Notes: generated by a model not told the origin, from the sequence alone. Shown: positions 6,850 to 15,207, counted from the first letter of the stretch. The stretch is DNA of 29,336 bases from Dialister sp. UBA7295 (GCA_002471975.1 DKQZ01000097.1:1-29336); one strand, 5' to 3'. A program made the numbers and translations.

Positions 6850-7868
6850 CAGCGGGGATACTCCTCTCCGCCGGGAAGGTATTTCTTTGCCACTCCCACG
6901 AGAATGGGGAGGGCTTCTTCGATGGGCTTATTGATGGAGCAGCCTGAAGCTTTCCAGTGTCCGCCGCCATCAAATTCTGCCGCCAGTTTTCCCACATTGC
7001 AGTGCTCCGTGGAGCGAAGGGATATGCGGGTGATGACATTTCCATCTTTGTCGGTGCGGTATTTCAGGAGCGCCGCGATCTGGCAGCCTTTGAGGCTTCT
7101 GGGGATGGAGGCATAGGCATCGGAATTTTCCCCGTCCAGCCGCATGGCTTCTTCATCCATAATGGCCGTGACGATCTGGCCGTTTTCAAAAGACTGCAGC
7201 GTAGACGACACGCGGCCCCAACATTTGATGGCATCTTCCGTCTTCTCGTCGAGATGGTTGGAAATATAGTCCGGTTTCGCTCCCATGCCCACCAGTTTAG
7301 CCGCCATCATGAGTGTATGCTCGCTGGTGCAGGAGAAGCTGAAGAATCCGCTGTCCGTGCAGAGGGCCATATAGAGGGCATTGCAGGTATCTTCATCAAG
7401 CGTAAGGCCCATATCAAAGAACATTTCCGAAAGAAGCTCTGCCGTGGCGGCATAGCGGTATTTCAGGTACAGATAATCGGTGTAATGTTCATTGGATTCA
7501 TGGTGATCGATGCAGAGGGAGTCCACATTGGGGAATTTGAATTTATCCCTTCCGCCCCGTTCCAGGTTACCCAGGTCCGTGAAGACGAGGGCATCATAGT
7601 CCTTCCCTTCCGGGATTTCGGTCAATACTTTCTCCGTAGTCTTCACAAGGGTATACACATGAGGTACCGGGTCCGGCAATACCATATCTGCTTCTTTCCC
7701 CATAAGGCGAAGCGCATTGTGAAGGGCGCAGATGGACCCCACGTCGTCTCCATCCGGATGCTCATGACCGATGAGAAGGAAACGATTATGGGATTTCAGG
7801 AATTCTATGGCTTCTTCTTTGGTGATTTCTTTGGAAATAGCCACTTTGGGGTCATAAGAAAGGCTCAT
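6849..7868 (-). CDS. nrnA: DHH-family phosphoesterase, NrnA-like
   Basis: A 339-residue DHH/DHHA1 phosphoesterase. Metal-binding motifs are HEHPDGDD (35-42), the D in VFTDLG (about 95-100), and IDHHES (120-125). The C-terminal DHHA1 substrate-binding motif is GGGHWKASG (301-309). Relatives include NrnA, which degrades short oligoribonucleotides (nanoRNA) and removes the 3'-phosphate from pAp; c-di-AMP phosphodiesterases are more distant members. Position between rbfA and truB is the usual place for this family in Firmicutes. The start follows GGAGGAGG and overlaps the rbfA stop by four bases (ATGA). Confidence 0.88.
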   Translation of the reverse strand: MSLSYDPKVAISKEITKEEAIEFLKSHNRFLLIGHEHPDGDDVGSICALHNALRLMGKEADMVLPDPVPHVYTLVKTTEKVLTEIPEGKDYDALVFTDLGNLERGGRDKFKFPNVDSLCIDHHESNEHYTDYLYLKYRYAATAELLSEMFFDMGLTLDEDTCNALYMALCTDSGFFSFSCTSEHTLMMAAKLVGMGAKPDYISNHLDEKTEDAIKCWGRVSSTLQSFENGQIVTAIMDEEAMRLDGENSDAYASIPRSLKGCQIAALLKYRTDKDGNVITRISLRSTEHCNVGKLAAEFDGGGHWKASGCSINKPIEEALPILVGVAKKYLPGGEEYPR

Positions 7869-8218
7869 TCTTCCTCCTCCTTGTGAATTTTCTTCAAAAG
7901 CCCGTCAATGTGCATGCCGTAATCCAGAGACTTGTCTTCTTCAAAGAAAAGCTCCGGGGTATAGTAGATTTTCAGGCGCTGGCCCAGTTCCTTCCGGATG
8001 AAGCCTTTTGCCTTGTTCAAACCTTCCAGGGAGGCCTTCTTTTTCTTTTCATCCCCAAAGAGGGAAACGAAAATCTTTGCTTCCCGGAGCTCTCCCGTCA
8101 CTTCCACGCCCGTCACGGTGACGAAGCCGATTCGCGGATCCTTCAGGTCATTCAGGAGCATATTGCTCACTTCCTGCTTGATAAATTCCTGTACCTTTCT
8201 GACTCGTAATTCAGACAT
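7865..8218 (-). CDS. rbfA: 30S ribosome-binding factor A
   Basis: This 117-residue KH-like cold-shock protein helps mature the 5' end of 16S rRNA on the 30S subunit. Recognisable pattern: RVRKVQEFIKQEVSNML (N-terminus), DPRIGFVTVTGVEVT, AKIFVSLFGD and the RLKIYYTPELFFEEDKSLDYG segment. The normal length is 115-130. It usually follows infB closely; here 357 nt with a hairpin terminator and an extended -10 promoter intervene, so it probably begins a separate transcript with nrnA, truB and ribF. Confidence 0.95.
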   Translation of the reverse strand: MSELRVRKVQEFIKQEVSNMLLNDLKDPRIGFVTVTGVEVTGELREAKIFVSLFGDEKKKKASLEGLNKAKGFIRKELGQRLKIYYTPELFFEEDKSLDYGMHIDGLLKKIHKEEEE

Positions 8219-8243
8219 ATTGTACCTCGCTGTCTTTTAGAAA

Positions 8244-8271
8244 AGTTATCAGTTCTCAGTTCGCAGTGATC
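8244..8271 (+). repeat. Heptamer array (element 7, left half)
   Basis: Four exact-length heptads (AGTTATC, AGTTCTC, AGTTCGC, AGTGATC) lie just upstream of rbfA in plus orientation, i.e. transcribed within the 5' leader of rbfA. No GC hairpin follows directly. Confidence 0.6.
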
Positions 8272-8358
8272 AGAATTATTTTTCCAACAACTCCCCTGTC
8301 ACCGATAACAAAAATATATTTCAGAATCAATCAAAATAAGAGATTTTCTTCCCTTATT

Positions 8359-8367
8359 AGTATACCA
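8359..8367 (-). promoter_or_regulatory. Extended -10 promoter for rbfA
   Basis: The minus strand reads TGGTATACT (TGn plus TATACT), an extended -10 element, about 140 nt before rbfA and downstream of the infB terminator. No good -35 is visible, which is normal for extended -10 promoters. Confidence 0.5.
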
Positions 8368-8429
8368 TATGGAAATACAGGAATGATGAACCGCCGGCCC
8401 TTTCATTATTTCCGTTGTACAGAAAAAAT

Positions 8430-8480
8430 AAAGGTTAATGGACCACCGCAAAAGCGAACCCATTAACCTTTTATTTTTAT
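8430..8480. terminator. Bidirectional terminator between infB and rbfA
   Basis: AAAGGTTAATGG (8430-8441) pairs over 12 bp with CCATTAACCTTT (8460-8471), with an 18-nt loop holding an inner CGC/GCG pair and A/T runs on both sides. It should end the infB transcript on the minus strand. Confidence 0.75.
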
Positions 8481-8500
8481 TACAGACAATGTTGAAAAAC

Positions 8501-8535
8501 GCTAACTGCTAACGGCTGACTGCTAACAGCTTATC
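8501..8535 (-). repeat. Heptamer array (element 7, right half)
   Basis: Five heptads on the plus strand (GCTAACT, GCTAACG, GCTGACT, GCTAACA, GCTTATC) directly after infB. Together with the array at 8244-8271 they flank the terminator at 8430-8480, in the facing arrangement seen elsewhere in the window. Confidence 0.6.
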
Positions 8536-8575
8536 ACCAGTTTCCCCCTGCATAGCCCGAAAGCCATTCGGAAAA

Positions 8576-11281
8576 TCATTCCAGCTTGGCCGCTTCTTCT
8601 TTCAGTTCGAAGGCTTCCAGCTGGTCTCCTTCTTTGACGTCACGATAGCTGTCAATGGCGATACCGCATTCAAATCCTGCTGCCACTTCTTTCACATCAT
8701 CCTTGAAACGGCGGAGCGATGCGATCTTGCCTTCGTGAATGACGATACCATCACGAATAAGTCTGAGCTGACAGGTGGAGGTGACTTTTCCGTCCTGTAC
8801 ATAGGAACCGGCAACAATGACTTTTGGAGTATGAATGACCTGACGGACTTCTACGTGTCCCAGGACCACTTCCCGGATTGTCGGAGCCAGCATACCTGCC
8901 ATAGCAGCTTTGACATCATCGATACAGTCATAAATGACACGATACAGACGGATATCGACACCATCTTTTTCAGCCATGGCTCTCGCATTGGCGTCCGGTC
9001 TGACGTTGAAGCCGATAATCAGGGCTTTGGAGGCCGATGCCAGCATGACATCGGATTCATTGATGGCGCCTACGGCAGAATGGACGATGGAAATACGGAC
9101 TTCATCGCTCTTGATACCCTGGAGGGACTGAACGAGAGCTTCCACAGAACCCTGGACATCGGCTTTGATGATGATATCCAGTTCCTTCATTTCCCCTTCC
9201 TTAATCTTTTCAAAGATATTGTCCAGGGTGACTTTCTGTACGTTTTTCTGTTCTTCTTCCTTGGCTCTCGCTGCGCGGAGTTCGGCGATTTCTCTGGCCT
9301 TTCTTTCATCCATGACGTAGAAATGATCGCCTGCTTCCGGTACGCTGTCCATACCAAGGATTTCTGCCGGTGCGGAAGGTTCCGCATTTTTCAGTTTGCG
9401 GCCGTTTTCATTTGTCATGGCACGGACACGGCCCCAGCTCTTGCCTGCCAGGATTCCATCCCCCACATGAAGGGTACCGTTCTGTACGAGTACGCTCATG
9501 ACAGGGCCTCTGCCCTTATCCAACTGGGCTTCTACGACTACCCCGTAAGCTTCGCGGTTCGGATTGGCTTTCAATTCCTGGACTTCTGCTACCAAAAGAA
9601 TATTTTCCAGGAGGTCATCAAGACCGATCTTCTTCTTTGCGGAAATAGGAGTCATGATAACGTCGCCGCCCCATTCTTCGCAGAGGAGGCCTTCCTTGGA
9701 AAGTTCTTCCTTGATACGGTCCGGGTTGGCGCCGGGTTTATCAATTTTATTGATAGCTACCATGATCGGTACGCCCGCATTTTTTGCGTGATGAATGGCT
9801 TCTACAGTCTGGGGCATGACTCCATCATCAGCAGCTACAATTAATACGGCAATATCTGTAATCTGGGCGCCGCGGGAACGCATGGCGGTGAAGGCTTCAT
9901 GGCCCGGGGTATCGAGGAATGTAATCTTATGGCCTTTGTAGCGAAGCTGGTAAGCGCCGATTCTCTGGGTAATGCCGCCGGCTTCATGCTGGGCCACATT
10001 GGTCTGGCGAAGGGCATCGAGAAGGGTCGTTTTACCATGATCGACGTGACCCATGATGGTAACGACGGCCGGACGGGTCTTCAGGAATCTCGGATCATCC
10101 TTGGCCGGCGTATATTCTGTGGGATCAGCAGCTTCCGGAGCTTCCTTAATGGTGACGCCAAATTCTTCTGCCAGGATTTCGATGGTATCCTTGTCCAGAT
10201 TCTGGTTGATGGTGGCCATGACGCCATCCATCATGAGGGCTTTAATAATTTCGCTGACTTCCCGGCCAAAGAGTTCTGCCAGTTCCTTGACCGTTACGCT
10301 CGGCGGAAGTTCCACTTCTGTCGGATAAGCGGCAGTTTTCCTGTCAGTCATATGTTTTTTCTTCTTATTATTCTGGTTGAGAGAACGGGCCATGAGGGAG
10401 CCGCCTTCTTTTTCGCGGCGAGAACGTTCCCAGTCTTTCTTTGTCTTCTTCTTGGCCGGTTTTTCTCTTCTCTGTGCCGGAATGACCGGAGCTTCTTCCA
10501 TGGAGTCATTCTGGGCATTCCGGTTCTGGCGTTCCTGGGGCTTTCTGTCCTGGCGGGATCTGTCCTGACGATCCTGGCGCGGACGTTCAGAGAGTTCTTC
10601 CGGATACTCATAGCGTTCCGTCTGTTCCGGACGGGCGCTTCTTGCAGGTCTTCCGTTCCTGTCTCCGAAACGGTCCCCCGGTCTTGCCGGTCTGTCTCCC
10701 TGGCGGGCCGGGCGGTCTCCCTGACGATTTCCGAAACGGTCATTCCGGTCTCTCTGCGGTCTGTCGCCCTGACGGAAATTGCCGCCTTCTCTCTGCGGTC
10801 TTGCCGGGCGGAACGTGCGGTCTGCCGGGCGGTTTTCCTGTCTGGCCGGCCTTTCCTGACGGGCTGCCGGTCTTTCTTCTGCTTTCGGGGCTGGTTTCGT
10901 TTCCACTTTCTGAGCCGGCCTGGCTTCAGCTTTGGGTGCCGGTTTCATTTCCGGTTTTGGGGCCGGCTTGACTTCTGTCTTTGGAGCCGGTTTCGGTTCT
11001 TCCGGGACGGCGATGGAAGAGTAGGAAGATTTCCTTGCCCCATCCTGCTGCTTTCTGTCCGTCGGGCGGCCCTGCTGGTCAAAGCGAACCGTTCTCATGG
11101 GCGGACGCTTCTTTTTCTTTGCGGAAAATTCCTTTTCCAGCACTTCTTTGGCAGAGTCATCCACGCCGGAAAGACGGCTGGTGACGTCAAAATTATGTTT
11201 CTTTAAAACTTCTATCACTTCCCGGTCCGTTTTCCCAAAGGTCCTGGCCAGTTCATAGACTCTGGATTTTTTCTTCTGCAT
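8576..11281 (-). CDS. infB: Translation initiation factor IF-2
   Basis: This 901-residue GTPase places fMet-tRNA on the 30S initiation complex. The N-terminus has an IF2_N domain (VYELARTFGKTDREVIEVLKK). A long low-complexity linker (about 60-310) contains PAPK-type repeats and then GDRP/QDR-type repeats, and a second IF2_N domain (VTVKELAELFGREVSEIIKAL) follows. The GTPase carries GHVDHGKTTLLD near residue 410, DTPGHEAF and NKIDKPGA. Domains II, III and IV follow through to KEGDQLEAFELKEE. B. subtilis IF2 is about 716 residues; the excess is the linker. Ribosome binding site GGGAGG lies 6 nt before ATG. It is the last gene of the rimP-nusA-rnpM-ylxQ-infB operon. Confidence 0.97.
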   Translation of the reverse strand: MQKKKSRVYELARTFGKTDREVIEVLKKHNFDVTSRLSGVDDSAKEVLEKEFSAKKKKRPPMRTVRFDQQGRPTDRKQQDGARKSSYSSIAVPEEPKPAPKTEVKPAPKPEMKPAPKAEARPAQKVETKPAPKAEERPAARQERPARQENRPADRTFRPARPQREGGNFRQGDRPQRDRNDRFGNRQGDRPARQGDRPARPGDRFGDRNGRPARSARPEQTERYEYPEELSERPRQDRQDRSRQDRKPQERQNRNAQNDSMEEAPVIPAQRREKPAKKKTKKDWERSRREKEGGSLMARSLNQNNKKKKHMTDRKTAAYPTEVELPPSVTVKELAELFGREVSEIIKALMMDGVMATINQNLDKDTIEILAEEFGVTIKEAPEAADPTEYTPAKDDPRFLKTRPAVVTIMGHVDHGKTTLLDALRQTNVAQHEAGGITQRIGAYQLRYKGHKITFLDTPGHEAFTAMRSRGAQITDIAVLIVAADDGVMPQTVEAIHHAKNAGVPIMVAINKIDKPGANPDRIKEELSKEGLLCEEWGGDVIMTPISAKKKIGLDDLLENILLVAEVQELKANPNREAYGVVVEAQLDKGRGPVMSVLVQNGTLHVGDGILAGKSWGRVRAMTNENGRKLKNAEPSAPAEILGMDSVPEAGDHFYVMDERKAREIAELRAARAKEEEQKNVQKVTLDNIFEKIKEGEMKELDIIIKADVQGSVEALVQSLQGIKSDEVRISIVHSAVGAINESDVMLASASKALIIGFNVRPDANARAMAEKDGVDIRLYRVIYDCIDDVKAAMAGMLAPTIREVVLGHVEVRQVIHTPKVIVAGSYVQDGKVTSTCQLRLIRDGIVIHEGKIASLRRFKDDVKEVAAGFECGIAIDSYRDVKEGDQLEAFELKEEAAKLE
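10504..11000 (-). repeat. Low-complexity repeat region inside infB
   Basis: The linker of IF-2 (about residues 94-260) consists of degenerate repeats: PAPKxExK units first, then RPARQ/GDRP and RQDR units. The DNA repeats less exactly than the protein, which points to selection for composition (charge, disorder) rather than recent slippage. Confidence 0.6.
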
Positions 11282-11301
11282 AAGCAGCCTCCCATCTATC
11301 C

Positions 11302-11610
11302 TTATTTCCGGCTGTCAATCTTATCCGCGATTGCCCTGCCGAATCCTTTATCTGTAATCAGGGCACATGTCCGTACCCCTTTGCCGAGGGCCTGTCCCAG
11401 TCTTTCCTTTGTTCCAAATATTTTTATGGAAATATGGGCTCTTTCACAGGCTCTCGTATATTCATCTCTTGTTCTTTCGGAGCAGTCTTCCGTCAGCACC
11501 AGCAGGACGCCCTGCCGTTTTTTGATTCCTCCGGAAACCTGCTCATTGCCGGAGAGGATCTTTCCCGCCTTCTGCGCGAGACCCAGCATCCGGTAAATGG
11601 CGTCATCCAT
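11302..11610 (-). CDS. ylxQ: L7Ae-family RNA-binding protein YlxQ
   Basis: A 102-residue L7Ae/L30e-like protein (YlxQ family), encoded between rnpM and infB in most Firmicutes and thought to bind kink-turn RNA. The family signature is LGLAQKAGKILSGNEQV near the N-terminus, then VLLVLTEDCSERTRD and IKIFGTKERLGQALGKG. It overlaps rnpM by 8 nt and lies 20 nt before infB, so expression is tied to the operon. The precise cellular role of the family is not settled. Confidence 0.88.
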   Translation of the reverse strand: MDDAIYRMLGLAQKAGKILSGNEQVSGGIKKRQGVLLVLTEDCSERTRDEYTRACERAHISIKIFGTKERLGQALGKGVRTCALITDKGFGRAIADKIDSRK

Positions 11611-11869
11611 TTTCGACCTGCGCTTTCAGCGCTTCGTACACGTCTTTGGAAACAGGACGCTTCAGGGACTTTTCCAGTCCGTGGCTCTGATAGGCTTTAT
11701 TGAAGCATTCGATATCATCACAGATATATACGCCCCGGCCCGATTTTTTGCCGGTCCGGTCGACTTCGATGACCCCTGTCGGGAGCGCTACAATGCGGAG
11801 GAGTTCTTTCTTCGGTTTCAGTTCATCGCAGCCCACGCATTTGCGCATCGGGATCTTCTTGACTTTCAT
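11603..11869 (-). CDS. rnpM: YlxR/DUF448 protein, RNase P modulator RnpM
   Basis: An 88-residue YlxR (DUF448) protein. The family pattern PMRKCVGCDELKPKKELLRIV (split by the conserved CxxC) and GKKSGRGVYICDDIECFNKA (second Cys set and the GRG motif) is complete. B. subtilis YlxR has been renamed RnpM because it binds RNase P RNA and modulates its activity. The start overlaps the nusA stop by four bases (ATGA), and the 3' end overlaps ylxQ by 8 nt, indicating coupled translation. Confidence 0.92.
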   Translation of the reverse strand: MKVKKIPMRKCVGCDELKPKKELLRIVALPTGVIEVDRTGKKSGRGVYICDDIECFNKAYQSHGLEKSLKRPVSKDVYEALKAQVENG

Positions 11870-12996
11870 TCCTGATCCTCCTCACCGCCGGCTTCGATAT
11901 CTCCCAGGATATCATCATCTTCCATTTCTTCATCCTGACCGAAGCCTTCTTCCTTCGCCTGGGTTTCGCTCTTGATATCGATCTTCCAGTTGGTCAGCTT
12001 GGCTGCCAGTCTCGCGTTCTGGCCGGCTTTGCCGATAGCCAGGGACAGCTGGTAATCCGGAACGATGACGTAGGAAGATTTTTCCTCTTCCCAGACGGAA
12101 ACGGAAATGACTTTTGCCGGGGAAAGAGCATTGGCGATATAGATGGCCGGATCTTCATCCCAGCGGACGATATCGATTTTTTCATCATGCAGTTCGTTTA
12201 CGATATTCTGGACTCTCTGGCCCTTCGGTCCTACGCAGGCTCCGACGGGGTCCACATTGGGGTCCATGGCATAAACGGCGATTTTGGAACGGGAACCCGC
12301 TTCGCGGACCACGTTCTTTATTTCCACAGTACCGCTGTAAATTTCCGGTACTTCCAGTTCAAAGAGCCGTTTCAGGAGGCCCGGGTGGGTTCTGGAAAGA
12401 ATGATTTCCGGTCCCTTCGTGGTCTTTCTGACTTCCAGCACATAGCATTTGATCTTGTCATTGGTCTGGAAGGTTTCCCCTTCAATCTGTTCCGCATAGG
12501 GAAGGATGCCTTCCACCCGGCCCAGGTCTACGAAAATGGTGCGGGATTCGGACCATTTCACGGTGCCTGTAATGACGTCGCCTTCGCGGCCGGAGAATTC
12601 ATCATAAATGGATCCTCTTTCTGCTTCACGCAGTTTCTGGATCATCACCTGTTTGGCAGTCTGGGCAGCGACGCGGCCGAAATTCTTCGGGGTCACATCG
12701 ATGCGGAGCATATCGCCGGCTTCGTAGGATTTATCGATTTTCTTGGCATCTTCCACCGTGATTTCATTGATGGCATCCGGAGATTCCGGATCGATGGTTT
12801 CCACCACTGTCTTTTCCGCATAAATCTTGTAATCCCCGGTTTCACGGTTCAGTGTAACGGAAGCTTTGCCATTGCTGCCGGTTTCTTTCTTGTAAGCCGT
12901 CAGGAGCATCAGTTCCAGAGCATCATACACTACGTTTTCGTCTACTTTTTTAATCTTTACCAGTCCTTGAATGGCTTCGATCAGATTGCTGTTCAC
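11866..12996 (-). CDS. nusA: Transcription termination/antitermination protein NusA
   Basis: This 376-residue factor binds RNA polymerase and nascent RNA and affects pausing, termination and antitermination. In order: N-terminal polymerase-binding domain (1-125), S1 domain (GTVKWSESRTIFVDLGRVEGILPY, about 145-168), KH1 with DPVGACVGPKGQRVQNIVNE (about 250-270) and KH2 with LAIGKAGQNARLAAKLTNW (about 321-340), ending in an acidic tail (EEMEDDDILGD...). Length is normal for Firmicutes, which lack the two C-terminal repeats of the E. coli protein. It starts with GTG; GGAGG lies about 11 nt upstream. It is 18 nt after rimP. Confidence 0.97.
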   Translation of the reverse strand: MNSNLIEAIQGLVKIKKVDENVVYDALELMLLTAYKKETGSNGKASVTLNRETGDYKIYAEKTVVETIDPESPDAINEITVEDAKKIDKSYEAGDMLRIDVTPKNFGRVAAQTAKQVMIQKLREAERGSIYDEFSGREGDVITGTVKWSESRTIFVDLGRVEGILPYAEQIEGETFQTNDKIKCYVLEVRKTTKGPEIILSRTHPGLLKRLFELEVPEIYSGTVEIKNVVREAGSRSKIAVYAMDPNVDPVGACVGPKGQRVQNIVNELHDEKIDIVRWDEDPAIYIANALSPAKVISVSVWEEEKSSYVIVPDYQLSLAIGKAGQNARLAAKLTNWKIDIKSETQAKEEGFGQDEEMEDDDILGDIEAGGEEDQE

Positions 12997-13014
12997 GATT
13001 TCTATTTCCTCCAG

Positions 13015-13485
13015 TTAAAATGAAAAATGAAGTCTCACCTGAGAAATCTTATCTCGTCCAAGAGTCAGTTTGTCGCCCGATTCCATTTCCAGAAGAAGGG
13101 CGCCATCTTCTGCAAGTCCTTCCAGTTTTGCTGTGAAAGACTTTGTTTTCGTTCCTTCCAAAGGGGCAAAGAGTTTGACGTCCACATCCTCGCCGGTGTA
13201 ACGGATGAAGTCTTTATCCTTCTTCAGCACCCGGTCCAGGCCCGGTGAAGAAACCTCCAGCATGTAATTGTCCGGAATCAGGTCCTTCTCGTCCAAGATG
13301 GCTCCTGCCTTTTCGCTCACCGCCTGACAGTCATCCAGACCTACGCCGCCTTCCTTATCGATGTATACCCGGAGAATCCAGTTTCTTTCCCGGATGTATT
13401 CCACATCCACAAGTTCCAAACCGTCTTTTTCCAGTACCGGTTCCAGCAATCGTTCTACTGCTTCTTCGATTTCCCTGCGCGCCAT
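13015..13485 (-). CDS. rimP: Ribosome maturation factor RimP
   Basis: A 156-residue protein required for 30S maturation. The family pattern GLELVDVEYIRERNWILRVYIDKEGGVGLDDC, DYMLEVSSPGLDRVL-like (here NYMLEVSSPGLDRVLKKD) and a C-terminal SH3-like domain are all clear. An ATG six codons upstream exists, but AAAGGAGG lies directly before the ATG at 13485, so that start is preferred. It is the first gene of the nusA-infB operon; the leader carries a 22-bp palindrome. Confidence 0.95.
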   Translation of the reverse strand: MARREIEEAVERLLEPVLEKDGLELVDVEYIRERNWILRVYIDKEGGVGLDDCQAVSEKAGAILDEKDLIPDNYMLEVSSPGLDRVLKKDKDFIRYTGEDVDVKLFAPLEGTKTKSFTAKLEGLAEDGALLLEMESGDKLTLGRDKISQVRLHFSF

Positions 13486-13513
13486 AGGCCCTCCTTTGTC
13501 CATAGTATAAGAA

Positions 13514-13535
13514 AGAGTGAGCCGCGGCTCACTCT
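13514..13535. promoter_or_regulatory. Perfect 22-bp palindrome in the rimP-nusA-infB leader
   Basis: A perfect inverted repeat (half-site AGAGTGAGCCG) lies between the promoter and the rimP ribosome binding site. In RNA it folds as a GC-rich hairpin with a CGCG loop; in DNA it has operator-like symmetry. No T-run follows on the minus strand, so it is unlikely to be a simple terminator. Confidence 0.6.
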
Positions 13536-13566
13536 ACAGGAAACTCTATTTAAACATACCGATAGT

Positions 13567-13575
13567 ATTATAGCA
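13567..13575 (-). promoter_or_regulatory. Extended -10 promoter of the rimP-nusA-infB operon
   Basis: The minus strand reads TGCTATAAT, a consensus extended -10. A start near 13560 would give a 5' leader of about 75 nt containing the 22-bp palindrome. Confidence 0.65.
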
Positions 13576-13649
13576 CATATTGTAAAGGGGGAAAAGAAAT
13601 ATTTTTTTGAGCGTCATAGATTGTGAATATGATTCATCTCATTCAGTCT

Positions 13650-13684
13650 GAATCGTTCTTCGTGATTCGTTGTTCGTTCTTCGA
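13650..13684 (+). repeat. Heptamer array without hairpin (element 8)
   Basis: Five heptads ending in CGT/CGA (GAATCGT, TCTTCGT, GATTCGT, TGTTCGT, TCTTCGA) between the operon promoter and the toxin gene. The words match those at 20419 and 28695. No GC hairpin follows. Confidence 0.6.
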
Positions 13685-13726
13685 AACCGCAAAGTATGGT
13701 CTTGAAAGAGAATCCTGAAATATAAT

Positions 13727-14614
13727 TCATTCCCATTTCCCTCTTTCCGGGTTCCAGACTTTAATATTATTACTGTCAGACATCAGGGGCTTGACAAAGG
13801 CTTTTATTCCCGCCATGACGTCATTCAGTGACAGCGGCAGCAGGGCTTTCTTCTTTTTCAGAAAATTTTTCCATCGGGTCTGATGAAGCCGGTCGTTAAG
13901 AAATTCATCCTGAAATATGATTGAATCCATTGTTACCATGGTCCCCCGGTGAGAAAAGGTTTCCATCACCGCTTCCTTTAATGGTTCAAAATGAAAAGCA
14001 TGATGCCGGGATAAAACATAGACATCATAAAAATCCTTATATCTGCTGTTCAAATATCCCAGACGAATCATTGCCTCCAGTTTTTCGGCAATCGTGGATT
14101 CCAATGAGTAGGATTTCACTTTTGGCACAGGCATATCCAGGATTACCGGGAAATCCATATCAATATCTTCCGGATAAATGACATCACCAAACCCGATATC
14201 AATAGAAATCGGGATTCTTGTCCGCCCGAGATAACCGGTTACCGACACCCGAAGCCCATGGTACTCCATGAGTTCCGTGATATTTTCCACTTTTATCGTA
14301 TCCGGGTCAAAGAAGACAGCATCGTCCGAAGAGACTGAAAAGATTTCACGGAAGACCTCTCTGATTTCTTCAGCACTGTTTGAAATACGCCGGGCAAGAA
14401 AATCAATATCCGTAGTCGCCCGCTCGTAATTCCTGTCAAATATGGCATACAGGAAAATCCCGCCCTTTAAGACAAAATGATCCGCATAGGCCGAAATCGA
14501 GATTCTGTAAATGGCACGTTCAAGGCCATAATAAGTCAGCATTTCCTGAAATGTTTTCCCTGACCGAATGGCCTCGTTTCTCAGCCTCGCCTTGACAGAT
14601 TCCGCGTTCATCAT
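13727..14614 (-). CDS. AbiEii/AbiGii-family nucleotidyltransferase toxin (system 1)
   Basis: A 295-residue toxin of the type IV toxin-antitoxin family AbiE. The nucleotidyltransferase core is visible: VLKGG (48-52), RATTDIDF (65-72, with the DxD metal-binding pair), a second acidic strand in ISIDIGFGD (about 135-143), and the ESTIAEKLEAM and RYKDFYDVY segments typical of AbiEii. AbiE toxins are thought to transfer nucleotides to cellular targets such as tRNA, blocking growth and phage spread. It overlaps its antitoxin by four bases (ATGA) and has a neighbouring ATG at 14611. Length and motifs are intact, so it is probably functional. Confidence 0.88.
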   Translation of the reverse strand: MMNAESVKARLRNEAIRSGKTFQEMLTYYGLERAIYRISISAYADHFVLKGGIFLYAIFDRNYERATTDIDFLARRISNSAEEIREVFREIFSVSSDDAVFFDPDTIKVENITELMEYHGLRVSVTGYLGRTRIPISIDIGFGDVIYPEDIDMDFPVILDMPVPKVKSYSLESTIAEKLEAMIRLGYLNSRYKDFYDVYVLSRHHAFHFEPLKEAVMETFSHRGTMVTMDSIIFQDEFLNDRLHQTRWKNFLKKKKALLPLSLNDVMAGIKAFVKPLMSDSNNIKVWNPERGKWE

Positions 14615-15189
14615 AGCAGCACCTCCAGGTATGTACGAAGAATCTTCTCTGTCCGAAGCTTTTTCGCGTAGGAAAAAAGCTGATCCGGATTCCTGTCCGT
14701 CCTTTTCAAATAATTTCTCAGGATTTCCCCGGTTTCCTCTATGCCTGTCTTATTTCTGAAATAAAGAATATCAATCACCGTTTTTTCCATGTCAAAGATA
14801 TGAAAACGGTTCTCCCCTTCCCGGATTTCCCGAACTCCAAGGTCAAGGCGAAGAGGATCATAGTAATGAAGGCGGATTTCCGGCCAATCCGGAAGAGTGG
14901 TCACCTTCTTCTTCCTGTTTATTGCCACATCCACTGTGTCCGGAAGAAAGTTTGTGAGTCCATAATACCTCGCCGCGCTGAGGAGGCAGATCACTCCGCC
15001 TGGTATATAGGCCTCCGCACTGTAAAAGTCATTTTCTTCCCCATAATAGGACAGATTCTCATAAACCCCTTTATTTGCCTTTCGCAGAGCTCCCTCTGCT
15101 TCCAGTCTGTTCATTCTATAATAAGAAAAACCTTTGTCCTTCAGCTCCTGCACGGTATAAAATTTTTTATTTTCAGACAGCTCTGCCAT
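14611..15189 (-). CDS. AbiEi-family antitoxin and transcription repressor (system 1)
   Basis: A 192-residue antitoxin. The N-terminal winged helix-turn-helix is FYTVQELKDKGFSYYRMNRL with RKANKGVYE, followed by the AbiEi C-terminal domain (GGVICLLSAARYYGLTN and FDMEKTVIDILYF). In known AbiE systems this protein both neutralises the toxin and represses its own promoter by binding inverted repeats; a matching inverted repeat overlaps the promoter here. An earlier in-frame start exists at 15222, but GGAGGAGGTGA before the ATG at 15189 decides the start, and 15222 would lie inside the promoter. The protein ends YLEVLL, nearly identical to system 2. Confidence 0.88.
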   Translation of the reverse strand: MAELSENKKFYTVQELKDKGFSYYRMNRLEAEGALRKANKGVYENLSYYGEENDFYSAEAYIPGGVICLLSAARYYGLTNFLPDTVDVAINRKKKVTTLPDWPEIRLHYYDPLRLDLGVREIREGENRFHIFDMEKTVIDILYFRNKTGIEETGEILRNYLKRTDRNPDQLFSYAKKLRTEKILRTYLEVLL

Positions 15190-15207
15190 GGTCTCACCTC
15201 CTCCATC

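Noticed and set aside
8735..11206. Long open frames on the plus strand opposite infB (8735-9844 and 9899-11206)
   Set aside because: They are antisense to a certain gene, have no ribosome binding site or family features, and arise from the codon use of infB.
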